Below, in pieces: positions 9,967-19,818 of a stretch of 64,000 bases of DNA. How positions within the stretch are numbered: position 1 is the first letter of the stretch; every line of letters begins with the position of its first letter. The stretch is taken from NCBI GenBank assembly GCA_000272025.2, contig AKCV02000015.1, positions 744,001 to 808,000 of the forward strand, in the 5' to 3' direction. The position numbers and the translations under genes were made by a program. This DNA comes from Imbroritus primus (GTDB lineage Bacteria; Pseudomonadota; Gammaproteobacteria; Burkholderiales; Burkholderiaceae). The notes beneath the pieces are model-generated. The model was not told the DNA's origin and did no database searches. It saw nothing but the letters and a program-made list of their open reading frames with translations.

Positions 9967-10670
9967 TGGGTATGCAACTTCATTTCCGACTTTCTTGGGC
10001 TCGCCTCGTGCGGCCATGGCTGGCCATGCTGCTGGCGGTTTCTGCCTGGAATTGCCAGGCGGCAACGGCGCAGGGCGGACGCGACTTCGACGCCGAGCGC
10101 AACACGCTTGATGCCGCGCGGCAGTGGACCGAATATCGCTTCAAGGAAGCGGAGCATGCATGTTATGACCGCTTTTTTGTGAACGCCTGTCTCAACAAGG
10201 CAGAGGATATTCGCCGCGAGGCACTGCAGGATATCCGCCGCCGTGAAATCGCGGTGAACGACGCCGAGCGTGCGCAGAAAGCAGCCATCCGGGATCGCGA
10301 GGCGGCCATCCGCAAGGCCCAGTACGAGGCAGAGCAGGGCCAACGCGATGCCGAGGCGCGCCGCAACCAGGCCGCTTTTGACGAAAAACAGCGCGCCCAC
10401 GCAATGCGTGAAGCCGAGCGTGCTGCGGAAGCCCCACAGCGTGCCGAGAATGCGGCCGAGCATGCCCGCAAACAGGCGGATTTCGACGCCAAGATCCGGC
10501 AGGCTCACGAGGAAGGCGCGCGAAAGGCGCAGGAACGTGCACGTAATGTTGAGGCCTTCGAGCAGAAGCAGCGCGATGCGCAGACCCGCCAGCAGCAGCT
10601 CGAAGAGCGCCGCGAGAAGGCAAAAGAGCGTGCCGAGAAAGGCCAGCCTCGTAGCCCGTTGGGCAATTGA
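9966..10670 (+). CDS. Exported coiled-coil protein of unknown function
   Basis: A 234-aa protein. Residues 1-34 look like a signal peptide (basic n-region HFRLSWARLVRPW, hydrophobic LAMLLAVSAW, then CQAATAQ). The mature part is almost entirely charged helix rich in Ala, Glu, Arg and Gln from about residue 85 to the end. Two Cys (in HACYDRFFVNACLNK) could form a disulfide in the periplasm. I know of no function. The first 60 codons carry normal high-GC third positions, so it is coding. The small DUF465 gene follows 61 bases downstream. Confidence 0.8.
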   Translation: MGMQLHFRLSWARLVRPWLAMLLAVSAWNCQAATAQGGRDFDAERNTLDAARQWTEYRFKEAEHACYDRFFVNACLNKAEDIRREALQDIRRREIAVNDAERAQKAAIRDREAAIRKAQYEAEQGQRDAEARRNQAAFDEKQRAHAMREAERAAEAPQRAENAAEHARKQADFDAKIRQAHEEGARKAQERARNVEAFEQKQRDAQTRQQQLEERREKAKERAEKGQPRSPLGN

Positions 10671-10731
10671 ATCGGCCGGAACGACCGCAGCATGCGCACC
10701 CTGTCCCCGGGTGCGCCGGGAGAACAGAAAA

Positions 10732-10935
10732 ATGGATCAGGACCTGAATACCATTTCGCGGCAACTGATCGAACTGCAGATCGAGCACCGCGATCTCGAC
10801 TATCTGATCGACCGGATCGCCGCCGCACCGGATTGCGACGAGCTGCATCTGAAGCGGCTGAAGAAGCGCCGGCTCAAGCTCAAGGACACGATCATGCTGC
10901 TGCAGTTGCAGCTCGAGCCTGATCACCTTGCCTGA
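10732..10935 (+). CDS. DUF465 (YdcH-like) small helical protein
   Basis: A 67-aa protein, MDQDLNTISRQLIELQIEH onward, with a helical hairpin pattern and the family-typical LKRLKKRRLKLKD segment. DUF465/YdcH proteins are small cytoplasmic helical proteins without an agreed function. The gene lies 44 bases before the helicase and 61 after the coiled-coil gene, so the three may share a transcript. Confidence 0.82.
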   Translation: MDQDLNTISRQLIELQIEHRDLDYLIDRIAAAPDCDELHLKRLKKRRLKLKDTIMLLQLQLEPDHLA

Positions 10936-10979
10936 AATGATGTTGGCGGCAATGGCCTTGCCGCCCGTGCAGAACGATT

Positions 10980-13088
10980 TTGTCCGACACCACGCCTTCC
11001 CACACCCCAGTCTCCACTGATACGCCAGCGCGCATATCTGCAGCGCGTCCATCGCCCGCGCATGAAGCCGAACTGCAATCGATGTTTGCCGAGGATGGCG
11101 CCTTCGCTGCAGCTATTCCCGGATACCGGCCGCGCCAGTCGCAGCGCGACATGGCATGCGCGGTCGCCGGCGCCATCGAGGCCAATGGCTCGCTGATCGT
11201 CGAGGCCGGGACCGGCACCGGCAAGACCTACGCCTACCTCGTCCCGGCGATGCTGTGGGGCGGCAAGGTCATTGTGTCGACAGGCACGAAGAACCTGCAG
11301 GACCAGCTATTCCTTCGCGATATCCCGGCAGTGCGAGGGGCCCTCAATGTGCCCGTCACCGTGGCGCTACTGAAAGGGCGTAGCAACTACGTGTGCCACT
11401 ACCACCTCGAGCGGGCCAGCCAGAATGGGCGGCTCGCGTCGCGGCAGGATGCGGCGAACCTGCGTGAAATCAATCGCTTCCTGAAGACCACGCGCAGCGG
11501 CGACAAGGCGGAGCTGTCGTCCGTACCGGAGAATGCCCCGGTATGGCAACTGGTGACATCGACACGCGATAACTGCCTGGGATCCGATTGCGCATACTAC
11601 AAAGACTGCTTCGTCATGCAGGCCCGCAAGGAAGCCCAGCAGGCGGACGTGGTGGTGGTCAACCACCACCTGTTCTTTGCCGACGTGATGCTCAAGGACA
11701 CTGGTATGGCTGAGCTGCTGCCCGCAGCCAATACCATCATTTTCGACGAGGCGCATCAGCTTCCGGATACGGCAACGTTGTTCTTCGGTCAGACCTTGTC
11801 GACCAACCAGATTATCGAGCTGGCTCGCGATACTGTGGCAGAAGGACTGTCGCAAGCGCGCGACGTAGCCGATTGGGCGGCCGTCGCAGCGCCTGTGGAA
11901 CGGGCTGCGCGTGATCTGCGTCTGGTGTTCCGTCAGGACGGCGCGCGCCTGTCGGTCACGCAGATCGAGGCCGATGCCGACATGGGCCGACAGTTCGGCG
12001 AGACGCTGGAGGCCTTGCGCAGCGCACTGTCGGATTTTGCGGCAGTGCTGGAAACGCAGGCAGAGCGTGCCGAAACGATCGAGCAGTGCCATCGCCGCGC
12101 TGTCGCGATCTGCACGCAACTGGAAGCGTGGATTGCACCAGACAAAGCGCCGGCCGAGGCGGAATCGGTGCGCTGGGTGGAGGTGTTTTCTTCCGCCGTC
12201 CAGCTGCACCTCACGCCGCTGTCGATTGCCGGTATTTTCAGCAAGCAGCGTGCAGGTGTGCCGCGTGCCTGGGTATTCACCTCGGCGACGTTGTCCGTCA
12301 AAGGCAATTTCACGCACTATGCCGCGCAACTGGGGCTCGACCGCGAGGCATCCATGACGCTGCCCAGTCCCTTCGACTACGGCCGACAGGGATTGCTGTA
12401 TGTGCCGCGCGACCTGCCGCAACCGCAGTCGCCGCAGTTCACCGATGCCGTGGTCGATGCGGCTTTGCCGCTGATCGAGGCCAGCGGTGGGCGCGCCTTC
12501 CTGCTGTGCACCACGCTGCGTGCCGTGGAAAGGGCGGCGGACCGCCTGCGCGATGAGTTCGAGTCGCGTGGCTGGGAGATGCCGCTGCTGGTGCAAGGGC
12601 AGGCGAGCCGTACAGAACTGCTGGACCGTTTCCGCGAGCTGGGCAATGCCGTGCTGGTCGGCAGCCAGAGTTTCTGGGAAGGCGTCGATGTCAGAGGCGA
12701 TGCCCTGTCACTGGTGATCATCGACAAACTGCCGTTCGCGCCGCCGGACGATCCTGTACTGGCGGCCCGCATGGAGGTCTTGCAGAAGAAAGGCCTTAGC
12801 CCGTTTGCCGTGCATCAGCTGCCGCATGCCATCATTGCGCTGAAGCAGGGCGCAGGGCGCCTGATCCGTTCGGAGAGCGATCGTGGTGTGCTGATGATCT
12901 GCGATGTGCGACTCGTCGAAAAGGCTTATGGCAAGCAGATCTGGCAGAGCCTGCCGCCATTCCGCCGCAGCCGCGAGCGCACTACGGCCGTGGAGTTTCT
13001 ACGCCGTGTCCGGCACGCAAGCAAGGCCGGCGAGGCTGGATCGGCGACGCCGTCATCGGACACGCTATCCGAGGCGGTAGGCGAGTAA
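10980..13088 (+). CDS. DinG/YoaA-type ATP-dependent DNA helicase with iron-sulfur cluster
   Basis: A 702-aa XPD-like 5'-3' helicase for repair of damaged or structured DNA. Walker A EAGTGTGKT has K82; the DEAH box starts at D256; four Cys between them (C139, C199, C204, C210) form the expected 4Fe-4S site. C-terminal motifs GSQSFWEGVDVRG and QGAGRLIRSESDRGV are helicase motifs V-VI. The start used is TTG at 10980; the next in-frame ATG is about 34 codons on, still ahead of the Q-motif region, so the exact N-terminus is uncertain. Confidence 0.93.
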   Translation: MSDTTPSHTPVSTDTPARISAARPSPAHEAELQSMFAEDGAFAAAIPGYRPRQSQRDMACAVAGAIEANGSLIVEAGTGTGKTYAYLVPAMLWGGKVIVSTGTKNLQDQLFLRDIPAVRGALNVPVTVALLKGRSNYVCHYHLERASQNGRLASRQDAANLREINRFLKTTRSGDKAELSSVPENAPVWQLVTSTRDNCLGSDCAYYKDCFVMQARKEAQQADVVVVNHHLFFADVMLKDTGMAELLPAANTIIFDEAHQLPDTATLFFGQTLSTNQIIELARDTVAEGLSQARDVADWAAVAAPVERAARDLRLVFRQDGARLSVTQIEADADMGRQFGETLEALRSALSDFAAVLETQAERAETIEQCHRRAVAICTQLEAWIAPDKAPAEAESVRWVEVFSSAVQLHLTPLSIAGIFSKQRAGVPRAWVFTSATLSVKGNFTHYAAQLGLDREASMTLPSPFDYGRQGLLYVPRDLPQPQSPQFTDAVVDAALPLIEASGGRAFLLCTTLRAVERAADRLRDEFESRGWEMPLLVQGQASRTELLDRFRELGNAVLVGSQSFWEGVDVRGDALSLVIIDKLPFAPPDDPVLAARMEVLQKKGLSPFAVHQLPHAIIALKQGAGRLIRSESDRGVLMICDVRLVEKAYGKQIWQSLPPFRRSRERTTAVEFLRRVRHASKAGEAGSATPSSDTLSEAVGE

Positions 13089-13155
13089 CGCCCCGCATCA
13101 TTGTCAGGAACATGCCTTGCCCAGGCTCAACCATGAGGGCCGCATTCGCAGCATG

Positions 13156-13190
13156 AAAAAAAAACGGCGCTCAGGGGCGCCGTCTTTCGT
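13156..13190. terminator. Bidirectional terminator between helicase and bamD
   Basis: Perfect stem ACGGCGC (13164-13170) / GCGCCGT (13177-13183). On the plus side CTTTCGTTT follows; on the minus side nine T follow (nine A at 13156-13164). Serves both convergent genes, strongest for bamD. Confidence 0.88.
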
Positions 13191-13242
13191 TTGAGGTCTC
13201 AGGCATGAGGCCTGGCTGTAGCTATCCTCAAGTTATTGCTTC

Positions 13243-14088
13243 TCAGGGATTGCTCGGACCCCAGAACTTCCACCACGGCCGGTCGACTTGGCGTGCGCCA
13301 TAGCGAATGAAGTCGCTGTCCGGGAAATTCTTGTCGAGCACGCGGCGTGCATCGTCGCGCAGATCGGTCATGCCGAGGGCATCGTACGATTTCACCATCA
13401 GGTACAGCGCTTCTTCCAGGGCGGGCGCCTTGTCGTAGTCGCGCAGCGCTTGCTGGGCACGGTTGGCGGCGGCGACATACGCGCCACGCTTGTAGTAGTA
13501 GCGAGCGGCGTGGACTTCGTGCTGGGCCAGCGCGTTGACGATGTACTGCATGCGCAGCGCCGCATCGGGCGTGTACTTGCTGTCCGGATAACGCGTGGTC
13601 AGCACGTTGAACGCATCATAGGCGGCACGGGCAGCCTTCGGGTCGCGCTCGCTCAGGTCCTGGCCCGAGAAGCGGCCGAGAAAGCCCAGGTTATCGTTGA
13701 AGTTGATCAGGCCTTTCAGGTAGTAGGCGTAATCGATGTTCGGGTGGTTCGGATGCAGCTGGATGAAGCGGTCGACTGCTGCAATGGCGGCCGCGGGTTC
13801 ACCATCCTTGTAGTTCGCATATGCGGTATCGATCTGCGCCTGCTGGGCATACCGGCCGAACGGATAGCGCGCTTCGAGTTTTTCGTAGAGCTTGACGGCT
13901 CGCGTAAAATCCCCGGTATCGAGAGCATCCTTGGCTTCGACATACAGCTTGTTGGCCGACCAGCCAGCGGTTTCGTCTACCTCGTCGGGCAGCAGTCCGC
14001 AGGCGGAGATCAGAACACAGCTGCAGGCGACCAGCGTTGCGCCGACATATGCGCGCCAACCGGTGCGTTTCGTGCTCAAGCGTTCCAT
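13243..14088 (-). CDS. bamD: Outer membrane assembly lipoprotein BamD
   Basis: A 281-aa lipoprotein subunit of the beta-barrel assembly machine at the periplasmic face of the outer membrane. The signal peptide ends in the lipobox LISAC with lipidated C30. Mature TPR-like repeats begin [31 protein letters not shown], typical of BamD/ComL. I start at 14088, since the longer frame adds 13 residues ahead of a proper signal peptide. Transcribed away from rluD; a perfect TATAAT on the minus strand lies 38 bases upstream. Confidence 0.95.
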   Translation of the reverse strand: MERLSTKRTGWRAYVGATLVACSCVLISACGLLPDEVDETAGWSANKLYVEAKDALDTGDFTRAVKLYEKLEARYPFGRYAQQAQIDTAYANYKDGEPAAAIAAVDRFIQLHPNHPNIDYAYYLKGLINFNDNLGFLGRFSGQDLSERDPKAARAAYDAFNVLTTRYPDSKYTPDAALRMQYIVNALAQHEVHAARYYYKRGAYVAAANRAQQALRDYDKAPALEEALYLMVKSYDALGMTDLRDDARRVLDKNFPDSDFIRYGARQVDRPWWKFWGPSNP

Positions 14089-14103
14089 GTGCAGGTTTCC
14101 AGA

Positions 14104-15270
14104 ATGGTGAAAATTAGCGCGTTCCATTATATCCGAACCCCGAGCGCCAAAAGCCGCCCGGCGGCTGACTTTTCGGATGTCGCGGGCGGTATCGGCCAGC
14201 CCGCTTCATCCGATGACACGGATTTTGACGAGAATGAATTCGACGGGCTGGCGATGCCCGGCGCCACCACCACGGGGCACGGAGAGTTCGCTCCCGTGGT
14301 GTTCGAAGCGGGCACGGCACAGCATGGCCAGCGGCTCGACAAATCGCTGGCGGCGTGGATGCCGGCATTTTCGCGCAGCCGTATCCAGCAGTGGATCGAG
14401 CACGGCGCGGTGCAGGTCAACGGTAAGCCGAGCAAGACCAAGGCCACGCTGATGTTGGGTGATCGCATCGATGTCGCGCCCGAACCCGCGCCGGAGGACC
14501 TGGCATTCGCCCCGGCCGATGTGCCGCTCGATGTCGTTTATGAAGACGAGAGCCTGCTGGTGATCAACAAACCGGCTGGTCTGGTGGTGCATCCCGCGGC
14601 CGGCAACTGGAGCGGCACGGTACTCAATGGCGTGCTGTATCGCGATCCGCAAGCCAGTCGTCTGCCGCGCGCCGGTATCGTGCACCGGCTCGACAAGGAA
14701 ACATCGGGCCTGATGGTGATCGCCCGCACCTTGACGGCGCAGACGGATCTCGTGCGCCAGCTGCAGGCGCGCACGGTCAAGCGAACCTACCTCGCGCTGG
14801 TGTGGGGCGAGCCGCCGGAGAGCGGCACCATCGACGCGCCGATTGGCCGCGATCCGCGCGAGCGGACGCGCATGGCAATCATCGAATCCGCCAGTGGCAA
14901 GCCGGCGCGCACCCATTTCGAGACCTTGCAGACCGTCGATCTTGGACGGAGTGCGATTTCCCTGGTGCGCTGCCAGCTGGAAACCGGCCGGACCCACCAG
15001 ATCCGTGTCCACTTCCAGGCCTTCGGCTATCCCTTGGTGGGCGATCCGGTCTATGCGCGCGCAGTGACGCGCGGGCGGGCCCAGGTCATGCGCGCACCGC
15101 TGCCGTTGCCGTTCGAGCGCCAGGCCTTGCATGCGTTCCGTCTCGGATTGCGTCATCCGGTGGACGGGCGTACGCTCGAATGGCGTGCAGCGCCGCCAGC
15201 GGACATGCTGGCGCTCATGGATGCCCTGGGGTTCGAGACCGATGCCGACGACCGCAATGCTGACGACTGA
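14104..15270 (+). CDS. rluD: 23S rRNA pseudouridine synthase RluD
   Basis: Makes pseudouridines in helix 69 of 23S rRNA. The S4 domain ([42 protein letters not shown]) precedes the catalytic RluA-type domain with [10 protein letters not shown], catalytic D197, and the C-terminal [20 protein letters not shown]. From 14104 the protein has 388 aa, longer than usual because of an acidic N-terminal tail; an in-frame ATG at 14254 (338 aa) would leave room for divergent promoters. It overlaps pgeF by 29 bases. Confidence 0.93.
   Translation: MVKISAFHYIRTPSAKSRPAADFSDVAGGIGQPASSDDTDFDENEFDGLAMPGATTTGHGEFAPVVFEAGTAQHGQRLDKSLAAWMPAFSRSRIQQWIEHGAVQVNGKPSKTKATLMLGDRIDVAPEPAPEDLAFAPADVPLDVVYEDESLLVINKPAGLVVHPAAGNWSGTVLNGVLYRDPQASRLPRAGIVHRLDKETSGLMVIARTLTAQTDLVRQLQARTVKRTYLALVWGEPPESGTIDAPIGRDPRERTRMAIIESASGKPARTHFETLQTVDLGRSAISLVRCQLETGRTHQIRVHFQAFGYPLVGDPVYARAVTRGRAQVMRAPLPLPFERQALHAFRLGLRHPVDGRTLEWRAAPPADMLALMDALGFETDADDRNADD
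14126..14131 (-). promoter_or_regulatory. Candidate -10 box of bamD
   Basis: A perfect TATAAT on the minus strand, 38 bases upstream of the bamD start. No convincing -35. It lies inside the N-terminal codons of rluD if rluD starts at 14104. Confidence 0.45.
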
Positions 15271-16063
15271 TGACCTGCTGGTGCCAGAGTGGCCCGCGCC
15301 GCCCAATGTGCGGGCCCTGTCCACGACACGGCGTGGCGGTGTCAGCCTGCCGCCCTATGGCGCAACGGCAAAGCTGCCGGGCGGCTTGAACCTGGGTACG
15401 CATGTTGGCGATCTCCCTGGACATGTCGCAGAGAACCGCCTGCGCCTGCAGGCACACCTGCCGCACACGCCGCTGTGGCTCGAGCAGGTGCATGGCTGCA
15501 GTGTGGTCATGGCGCCGGTCGAAGGCAGCACGCCGTCTGCCGACGCCAGTATCGCCACGCGGCCACAGGCGGTCTGCGCCGTCATGACGGCCGACTGCCT
15601 GCCTGTCTTGCTGTGCGATCGCGCAGGCACGGTGGTTGGCGCGGCGCATGCCGGCTGGCGCGGCCTCTGTGCCGGCGTGCTCGAACAGACACTTGAGCGG
15701 ATGCGCAGTCATGCCCGCGAGGGCGACGCAAGCGAGTGGCTGGCATGGCTTGGCCCGGCCATTGGTCCCACCGCATTCGAAGTTGGTAGCGAGGTGCGCG
15801 ATGCCTTCCTTGCCGCGGCGCTGGAGAGCGAGCGCGCTACCACCAGCGCGGCCTTTGTGCCGCATGGCGATGCCGCCGCACGGCGTGCCGGCAAATATCT
15901 GGCCGATCTGTATGCGCTGGCGCGCATTCGACTCGCGCGGGCAGGTTACGTGGAGGTCAGCGGTGGTACGCGCTGCACTTACACGGAGGCCGATGTGTTC
16001 TATTCGTATCGCCGTGACCAGCGTACGGGACGGATGGCCTCACTCGTGTGGCTGGCGGACTGA
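15242..16063 (+). CDS. pgeF: Peptidoglycan editing factor PgeF (YfiH, laccase-domain)
   Basis: A 273-aa cytoplasmic protein of the multicopper polyphenol oxidase-like YfiH family, reported to clear aberrant muropeptide precursors. Key metal-site residues are seen: C119 in [11 protein letters not shown] and H136 in AAHAGWRG; the C-terminal part has [21 protein letters not shown]. The start at 15242 overlaps rluD by 29 bases; ATG 15257 is the alternative. Translation is probably coupled to rluD. Confidence 0.93.
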   Translation: MPTTAMLTTDDLLVPEWPAPPNVRALSTTRRGGVSLPPYGATAKLPGGLNLGTHVGDLPGHVAENRLRLQAHLPHTPLWLEQVHGCSVVMAPVEGSTPSADASIATRPQAVCAVMTADCLPVLLCDRAGTVVGAAHAGWRGLCAGVLEQTLERMRSHAREGDASEWLAWLGPAIGPTAFEVGSEVRDAFLAAALESERATTSAAFVPHGDAAARRAGKYLADLYALARIRLARAGYVEVSGGTRCTYTEADVFYSYRRDQRTGRMASLVWLAD

Positions 16064-16330
16064 CGGCGGTGCCTGCGGTGGCTCGCTTGGTGGAGGTACA
16101 GGGCGTGCATCCATACCAGATGTCGGCGCTTCTTCCTGTGCGGAGGGTGACGCATCGCGTTCGTGCCCTTGCCGGCGACGGCGCCGCGCTGGCGTGCCCA
16201 CCAGCCATAGAAACAACGCCAGCGGCGCCAGCCCATACAGCAGAAACGTAGCAACGCCCGCGACTACCGACCGCTCGGTCAGGGACATCATCAGGACGAC
16301 ATACAGCCAGGCGATCGCTACGATATACAT
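16040..16330 (-). CDS. Small membrane protein of unknown function
   Basis: A 96-aa protein with two hydrophobic segments (MYIVAIAWLYVVLMM at 1-15 and VVAGVATFLLYGLAPLALFLWLV at about 22-44), then a basic stretch and a Pro-rich, Ser-rich tail. It runs against pgeF and overlaps its last 24 bases. The start at 16330 is chosen because the protein then begins with the first membrane segment; no clear Shine-Dalgarno is seen. The gene lies between pgeF and the PHB operon. No function is known to me. Confidence 0.6.
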   Translation of the reverse strand: MYIVAIAWLYVVLMMSLTERSVVAGVATFLLYGLAPLALFLWLVGTPARRRRRQGHERDASPSAQEEAPTSGMDARPVPPPSEPPQAPPSVRQPHE

Positions 16331-16402
16331 GGGGCAGTTTGATGAAGATCTAACAATGCGTGGATCCATGCATCGATTCGATGTTGTAGGGGGCTGGACG
16401 CA

Positions 16403-16431
16403 TTGACATGTCCGCGCACGCCGTGCAACAT
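16403..16431 (+). promoter_or_regulatory. Candidate phaCAB promoter
   Basis: TTGACA at 16403-16408, 17 bases, then CAACAT at 16426-16431. The C. necator phaC promoter, as I recall it, pairs TTGACA with an AACAAT box at similar spacing. It lies 187 bases upstream of the phaC start; the rest of the 288-base gap shows nothing else I can name. Confidence 0.5.
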
Positions 16432-16618
16432 GATCCAACGACATGAATCACCAGAAACAGCAGCAGGCGAAAGCATACCGCATGCGGCTGCGTGTACCCG
16501 GTGCCATGCATGGCACCCGGCCGATCCGGCCAGACCGTGATGACCGCAAAGCCCACCGGGTTGTTCCAGGTGTGTATACCGCAGACGCGCATTGCGCTGT
16601 TCAGCCGACGAGGACAAC

Positions 16619-18364
16619 ATGGTTTCCAGATCTTCCTCTTCAGCGCAATCGACTGAAGACAAGTCAACGCCTTTTTCCATGTTTTCCCAGATGACCGATC
16701 CGACCAGATGGCTCGAGGCCATGCAGCAGTGGCAGGGCCATACCGGCGCTGGCGCCGCGCTGGCAGGGCTGCCGACAGGTACACGCGTCGATCCCGATCG
16801 CATGCTCGCGATTCAGCGCGACTACACCAACGGCGTGCGCCAGCTCTGGCAGGGGATGCTGAGCCAGGGTGCAACGCCAGCACTGCCGGATCGCCGCTTT
16901 GCCGGCGAGGCATGGACCGGCCACGCCCCATATGCCTTTACCGCAGCCTTTTACCTGCTCAATGCACGGGCCATGCTGCAGATGGCGGAAGCCATCGAGG
17001 GCGAGCCCAAGGTCCAGCAGCGCATCCGCTTTGCTGTTTCGCAATGGGTCGATGCGATGTCGCCGGCCAACTTCCTGGCAACCAACCCGGAAGCGCAGCA
17101 GGCGCTGATCGAATCGCATGGCGAATCGCTGCAGCATGGCATTCAGCACATGCTCGAGGATCTCGGCAAGGGCAAGATTTCGCATACCGATGACAGCGCC
17201 TTCGAGGTCGGACGCAACCTCGCCGTCACGCCGGGCGATGTCATCTACGAGAACGAATATTTTCAGCTGATCCAGTACCACCCGCTGACGGACAAGGTGT
17301 TCGCGCGGCCGCTGTTGATCGTGCCGCCGTGCATCAACAAGTTCTACGTGCTCGACCTCCAGCCGGAGAACTCGCTGGTGCGCTACGCGGTAGAACAGGG
17401 GCATACCGTCATGCTGGTGTCGTGGCGCAATCCCGGCAACGACATGGCCGACCGTACGTGGGACGACTATATCGAGCATGCGGCTATCCAGGCCATCCAC
17501 GTGACCCAGGCAGTCAGCCGCCAGAAGCAGATCAATGTACTAGGGTTCTGCGTAGGCGGCACGATCCTGTCGACTGCGCTGGCCGTGCTGGCGGCACGTG
17601 GCGAACATCCAGCGGCCAGCATGACGCTGCTGACGGCGATGCTTGATTTTACCGATACCGGTGTGCTCGACGTATTCGTGGACGAAGCGCATGTCGCCTT
17701 GCGCGAACATACCATCGGCGGACAGGGCGGAACGCCGGCCGGGATATTGCATGGCACGGAACTGGCTAATACCTTTTCATTCCTGCGTCCGAACGATCTG
17801 GTGTGGAACTACGTGGTCGACAACTATCTGAAAGGCAAGTCGCCCACGCCGTTCGATATCCTGTACTGGAACGGCGATTCCACCAATCTGCCCGGGCCCT
17901 GGTACTGCTGGTACCTGCGCCATACCTATCTGCAGAACGATCTGATGCATCCGGGGCGGCTCACCGTGTGCGGTGTGCCGGTGGATTTTGGGCAGCTCGA
18001 CATGCCAGCGTATCTGTACGGTTCGCGCGAGGACCATATCGTGCCATGGACGACAGCATATGCATCGGCTGCGCTGTTGCGTGGCGACAAGCGGTTCGTG
18101 CTGGGCGCCTCGGGACATATCGCTGGCGTTATCAACCCGCCGGCAAAGAAGAAGCGTTCCTACTGGACCGCCGAGACGCTCCCGGCGAAGGCAGAAGCCT
18201 GGCTTGCGTCTGCACAGGAGCATCCCGGCAGCTGGTGGACCGACTGGTCGGCATGGCTGGCCGGACATGGCGGGGCGCGCAAGGTGGCGCCGCGTACCAC
18301 GGGCAACGCGCAGTACCAGCCGATCGAGCCAGCGCCGGGCCGGTATGTGAAAGCACGCGCATGA
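16619..18364 (+). CDS. phaC: Class I poly(3-hydroxyalkanoate) synthase PhaC
   Basis: A 581-aa synthase polymerising 3-hydroxyacyl-CoA on the surface of storage granules. The lipase-like box GFCVGG holds catalytic C311; the other triad members are D472 (SREDHIVPW) and H500 (LGASGHIAGVINPP). These equal C319/D480/H508 of the 589-aa C. necator enzyme shifted by a constant 8, so the alignment is gap-free from the Cys on. The start at 16619 has GAGGA upstream. First gene of phaCAB; phaA follows after 184 bases. Confidence 0.98.
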   Translation: MVSRSSSSAQSTEDKSTPFSMFSQMTDPTRWLEAMQQWQGHTGAGAALAGLPTGTRVDPDRMLAIQRDYTNGVRQLWQGMLSQGATPALPDRRFAGEAWTGHAPYAFTAAFYLLNARAMLQMAEAIEGEPKVQQRIRFAVSQWVDAMSPANFLATNPEAQQALIESHGESLQHGIQHMLEDLGKGKISHTDDSAFEVGRNLAVTPGDVIYENEYFQLIQYHPLTDKVFARPLLIVPPCINKFYVLDLQPENSLVRYAVEQGHTVMLVSWRNPGNDMADRTWDDYIEHAAIQAIHVTQAVSRQKQINVLGFCVGGTILSTALAVLAARGEHPAASMTLLTAMLDFTDTGVLDVFVDEAHVALREHTIGGQGGTPAGILHGTELANTFSFLRPNDLVWNYVVDNYLKGKSPTPFDILYWNGDSTNLPGPWYCWYLRHTYLQNDLMHPGRLTVCGVPVDFGQLDMPAYLYGSREDHIVPWTTAYASAALLRGDKRFVLGASGHIAGVINPPAKKKRSYWTAETLPAKAEAWLASAQEHPGSWWTDWSAWLAGHGGARKVAPRTTGNAQYQPIEPAPGRYVKARA

Positions 18365-18548
18365 TCGTTGCATGACGTGTGCACGGGATATGCATCGAAT
18401 AGCGGCGTGTGTCGATCCGCAATCTGACACACGCCTGTGATATATCGTTGGGCAGGCAAGCTTGCCCCGATGGCAGCATGGCGAAGCAGACGTTTCAACA
18501 GAAGTTTCGCGGCATTGGAAAGAGTGCATTACAAAACGAGGACTGGAC

Positions 18549-19730
18549 ATGACAGACGTTGTGATTGTTTCCGCCGCACGGACCGCGGTCGGCAAGTTTG
18601 GCGGCTCTCTGGCACGCGTGGCTGCACCGGAATTGGGCGCCACGGTGATTCGCGCCGCACTGGAGCGCGCCAAAGTGGCGCCGGACCAGGTCAGCGAAGT
18701 CATCATGGGCCAGGTGCTGGCGGCCGGCTCGGGGCAGAATCCCGCGCGCCAGGCTTCCCTCAAGGGTGGCCTGCCGGTGATGGTGCCGGCCATGACCATC
18801 AACAAGGTCTGCGGCTCGGGTCTGAAGGCCGTAATGCTTGCCGCGAACGCCATCATGGCGGGCGATGCCGATATCGTGGTGGCTGGCGGGCAGGAAAACA
18901 TGAGCGCCTCCCCGCACGTACTGTTGGGCTCGCGCGACGGCTTCCGCATGGGCGACGCCAAGATGGTCGACTCGATGATCGTCGACGGGCTCTGGGATGT
19001 GTATAACCAGTACCACATGGGCATCACCGCCGAGAATGTCGCCAAGGAATACGGCATTAGCCGCGAGGCCCAGGACGCCTTCGCGGTGGATTCCCAGAAC
19101 AAGGCCGAGGCCGCGCAGAAGGCTGGCCGCTTTACCGATGAAATCGTTCCGGTGATGATTCCGCAGCGCAAGGGTGATCCGCTGGCCTTCGCGACCGATG
19201 AATATGTACGCCAGGGCGCCACGCTGGATTCCATCGCCAGCCTGAAGCCCGCTTTTGACAAGGCAGGCTCGGTGACCGCTGGCAACGCTTCGGGGCTCAA
19301 CGATGGCGCGGCCGCTGTGGTCGTGATGTCGGCCAAGCGTGCCGAACAGCTTGGCCTCACACCGCTGGCACGCATCAAGGCCTACGCGACCGCCGGCGTG
19401 GATCCAAAAGTGATGGGCATGGGGCCCGTACCGGCTTCGCAACGCTGCCTGTCGCGCGCCGGCTGGTCGGTGGACGACCTCGACCTGATGGAAATCAACG
19501 AGGCGTTCGCCGCCCAGGCGCTGGCCGTGCACCAGCAGATGAAATGGGACACGTCCAAGGTCAACGTCAACGGCGGGGCCATCGCCATCGGCCATCCGAT
19601 TGGCGCATCTGGCTGCCGCATCCTGGTGACGCTGCTGCATGAAATGCAGCGCCGTGGTGCGCACAAGGGCCTGGCATCGCTGTGCATTGGCGGTGGCATG
19701 GGCGTGGCACTGGCTGTCGAACGTCCCTGA
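18549..19730 (+). CDS. phaA: Acetyl-CoA acetyltransferase (beta-ketothiolase) PhaA
   Basis: Condenses two acetyl-CoA to acetoacetyl-CoA, the first step of PHB synthesis. 393 aa, the same length as C. necator PhaA, with catalytic C88 (NKVCGSGLK), H349 ([10 protein letters not shown]) and C379 (SLCIGGGMG) at identical positions. The start at 18549 is preceded by GAGGA; the frame stays open 29 codons upstream without a plausible start. PhaB follows after 88 bases. Confidence 0.98.
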   Translation: MTDVVIVSAARTAVGKFGGSLARVAAPELGATVIRAALERAKVAPDQVSEVIMGQVLAAGSGQNPARQASLKGGLPVMVPAMTINKVCGSGLKAVMLAANAIMAGDADIVVAGGQENMSASPHVLLGSRDGFRMGDAKMVDSMIVDGLWDVYNQYHMGITAENVAKEYGISREAQDAFAVDSQNKAEAAQKAGRFTDEIVPVMIPQRKGDPLAFATDEYVRQGATLDSIASLKPAFDKAGSVTAGNASGLNDGAAAVVVMSAKRAEQLGLTPLARIKAYATAGVDPKVMGMGPVPASQRCLSRAGWSVDDLDLMEINEAFAAQALAVHQQMKWDTSKVNVNGGAIAIGHPIGASGCRILVTLLHEMQRRGAHKGLASLCIGGGMGVALAVERP

Positions 19731-19818
19731 CCAGGCCGGAGCGCATCAGCACCAATCATCCCGGGTCGCACCAAGGTGGAGCGGCCGGGCACTCGAATAG
19801 AACGCAAGCGGAGCAGAC

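Noticed and set aside
13288-14103. Upstream extension of the rluD frame through bamD
   Set aside because: It is antisense to bamD; RluD domains start only after 14104.
17777-19378. Minus-strand frame of 533 codons opposite phaC and phaA
   Set aside because: Overlaps two fully conserved enzymes; composition is that of an antisense frame.
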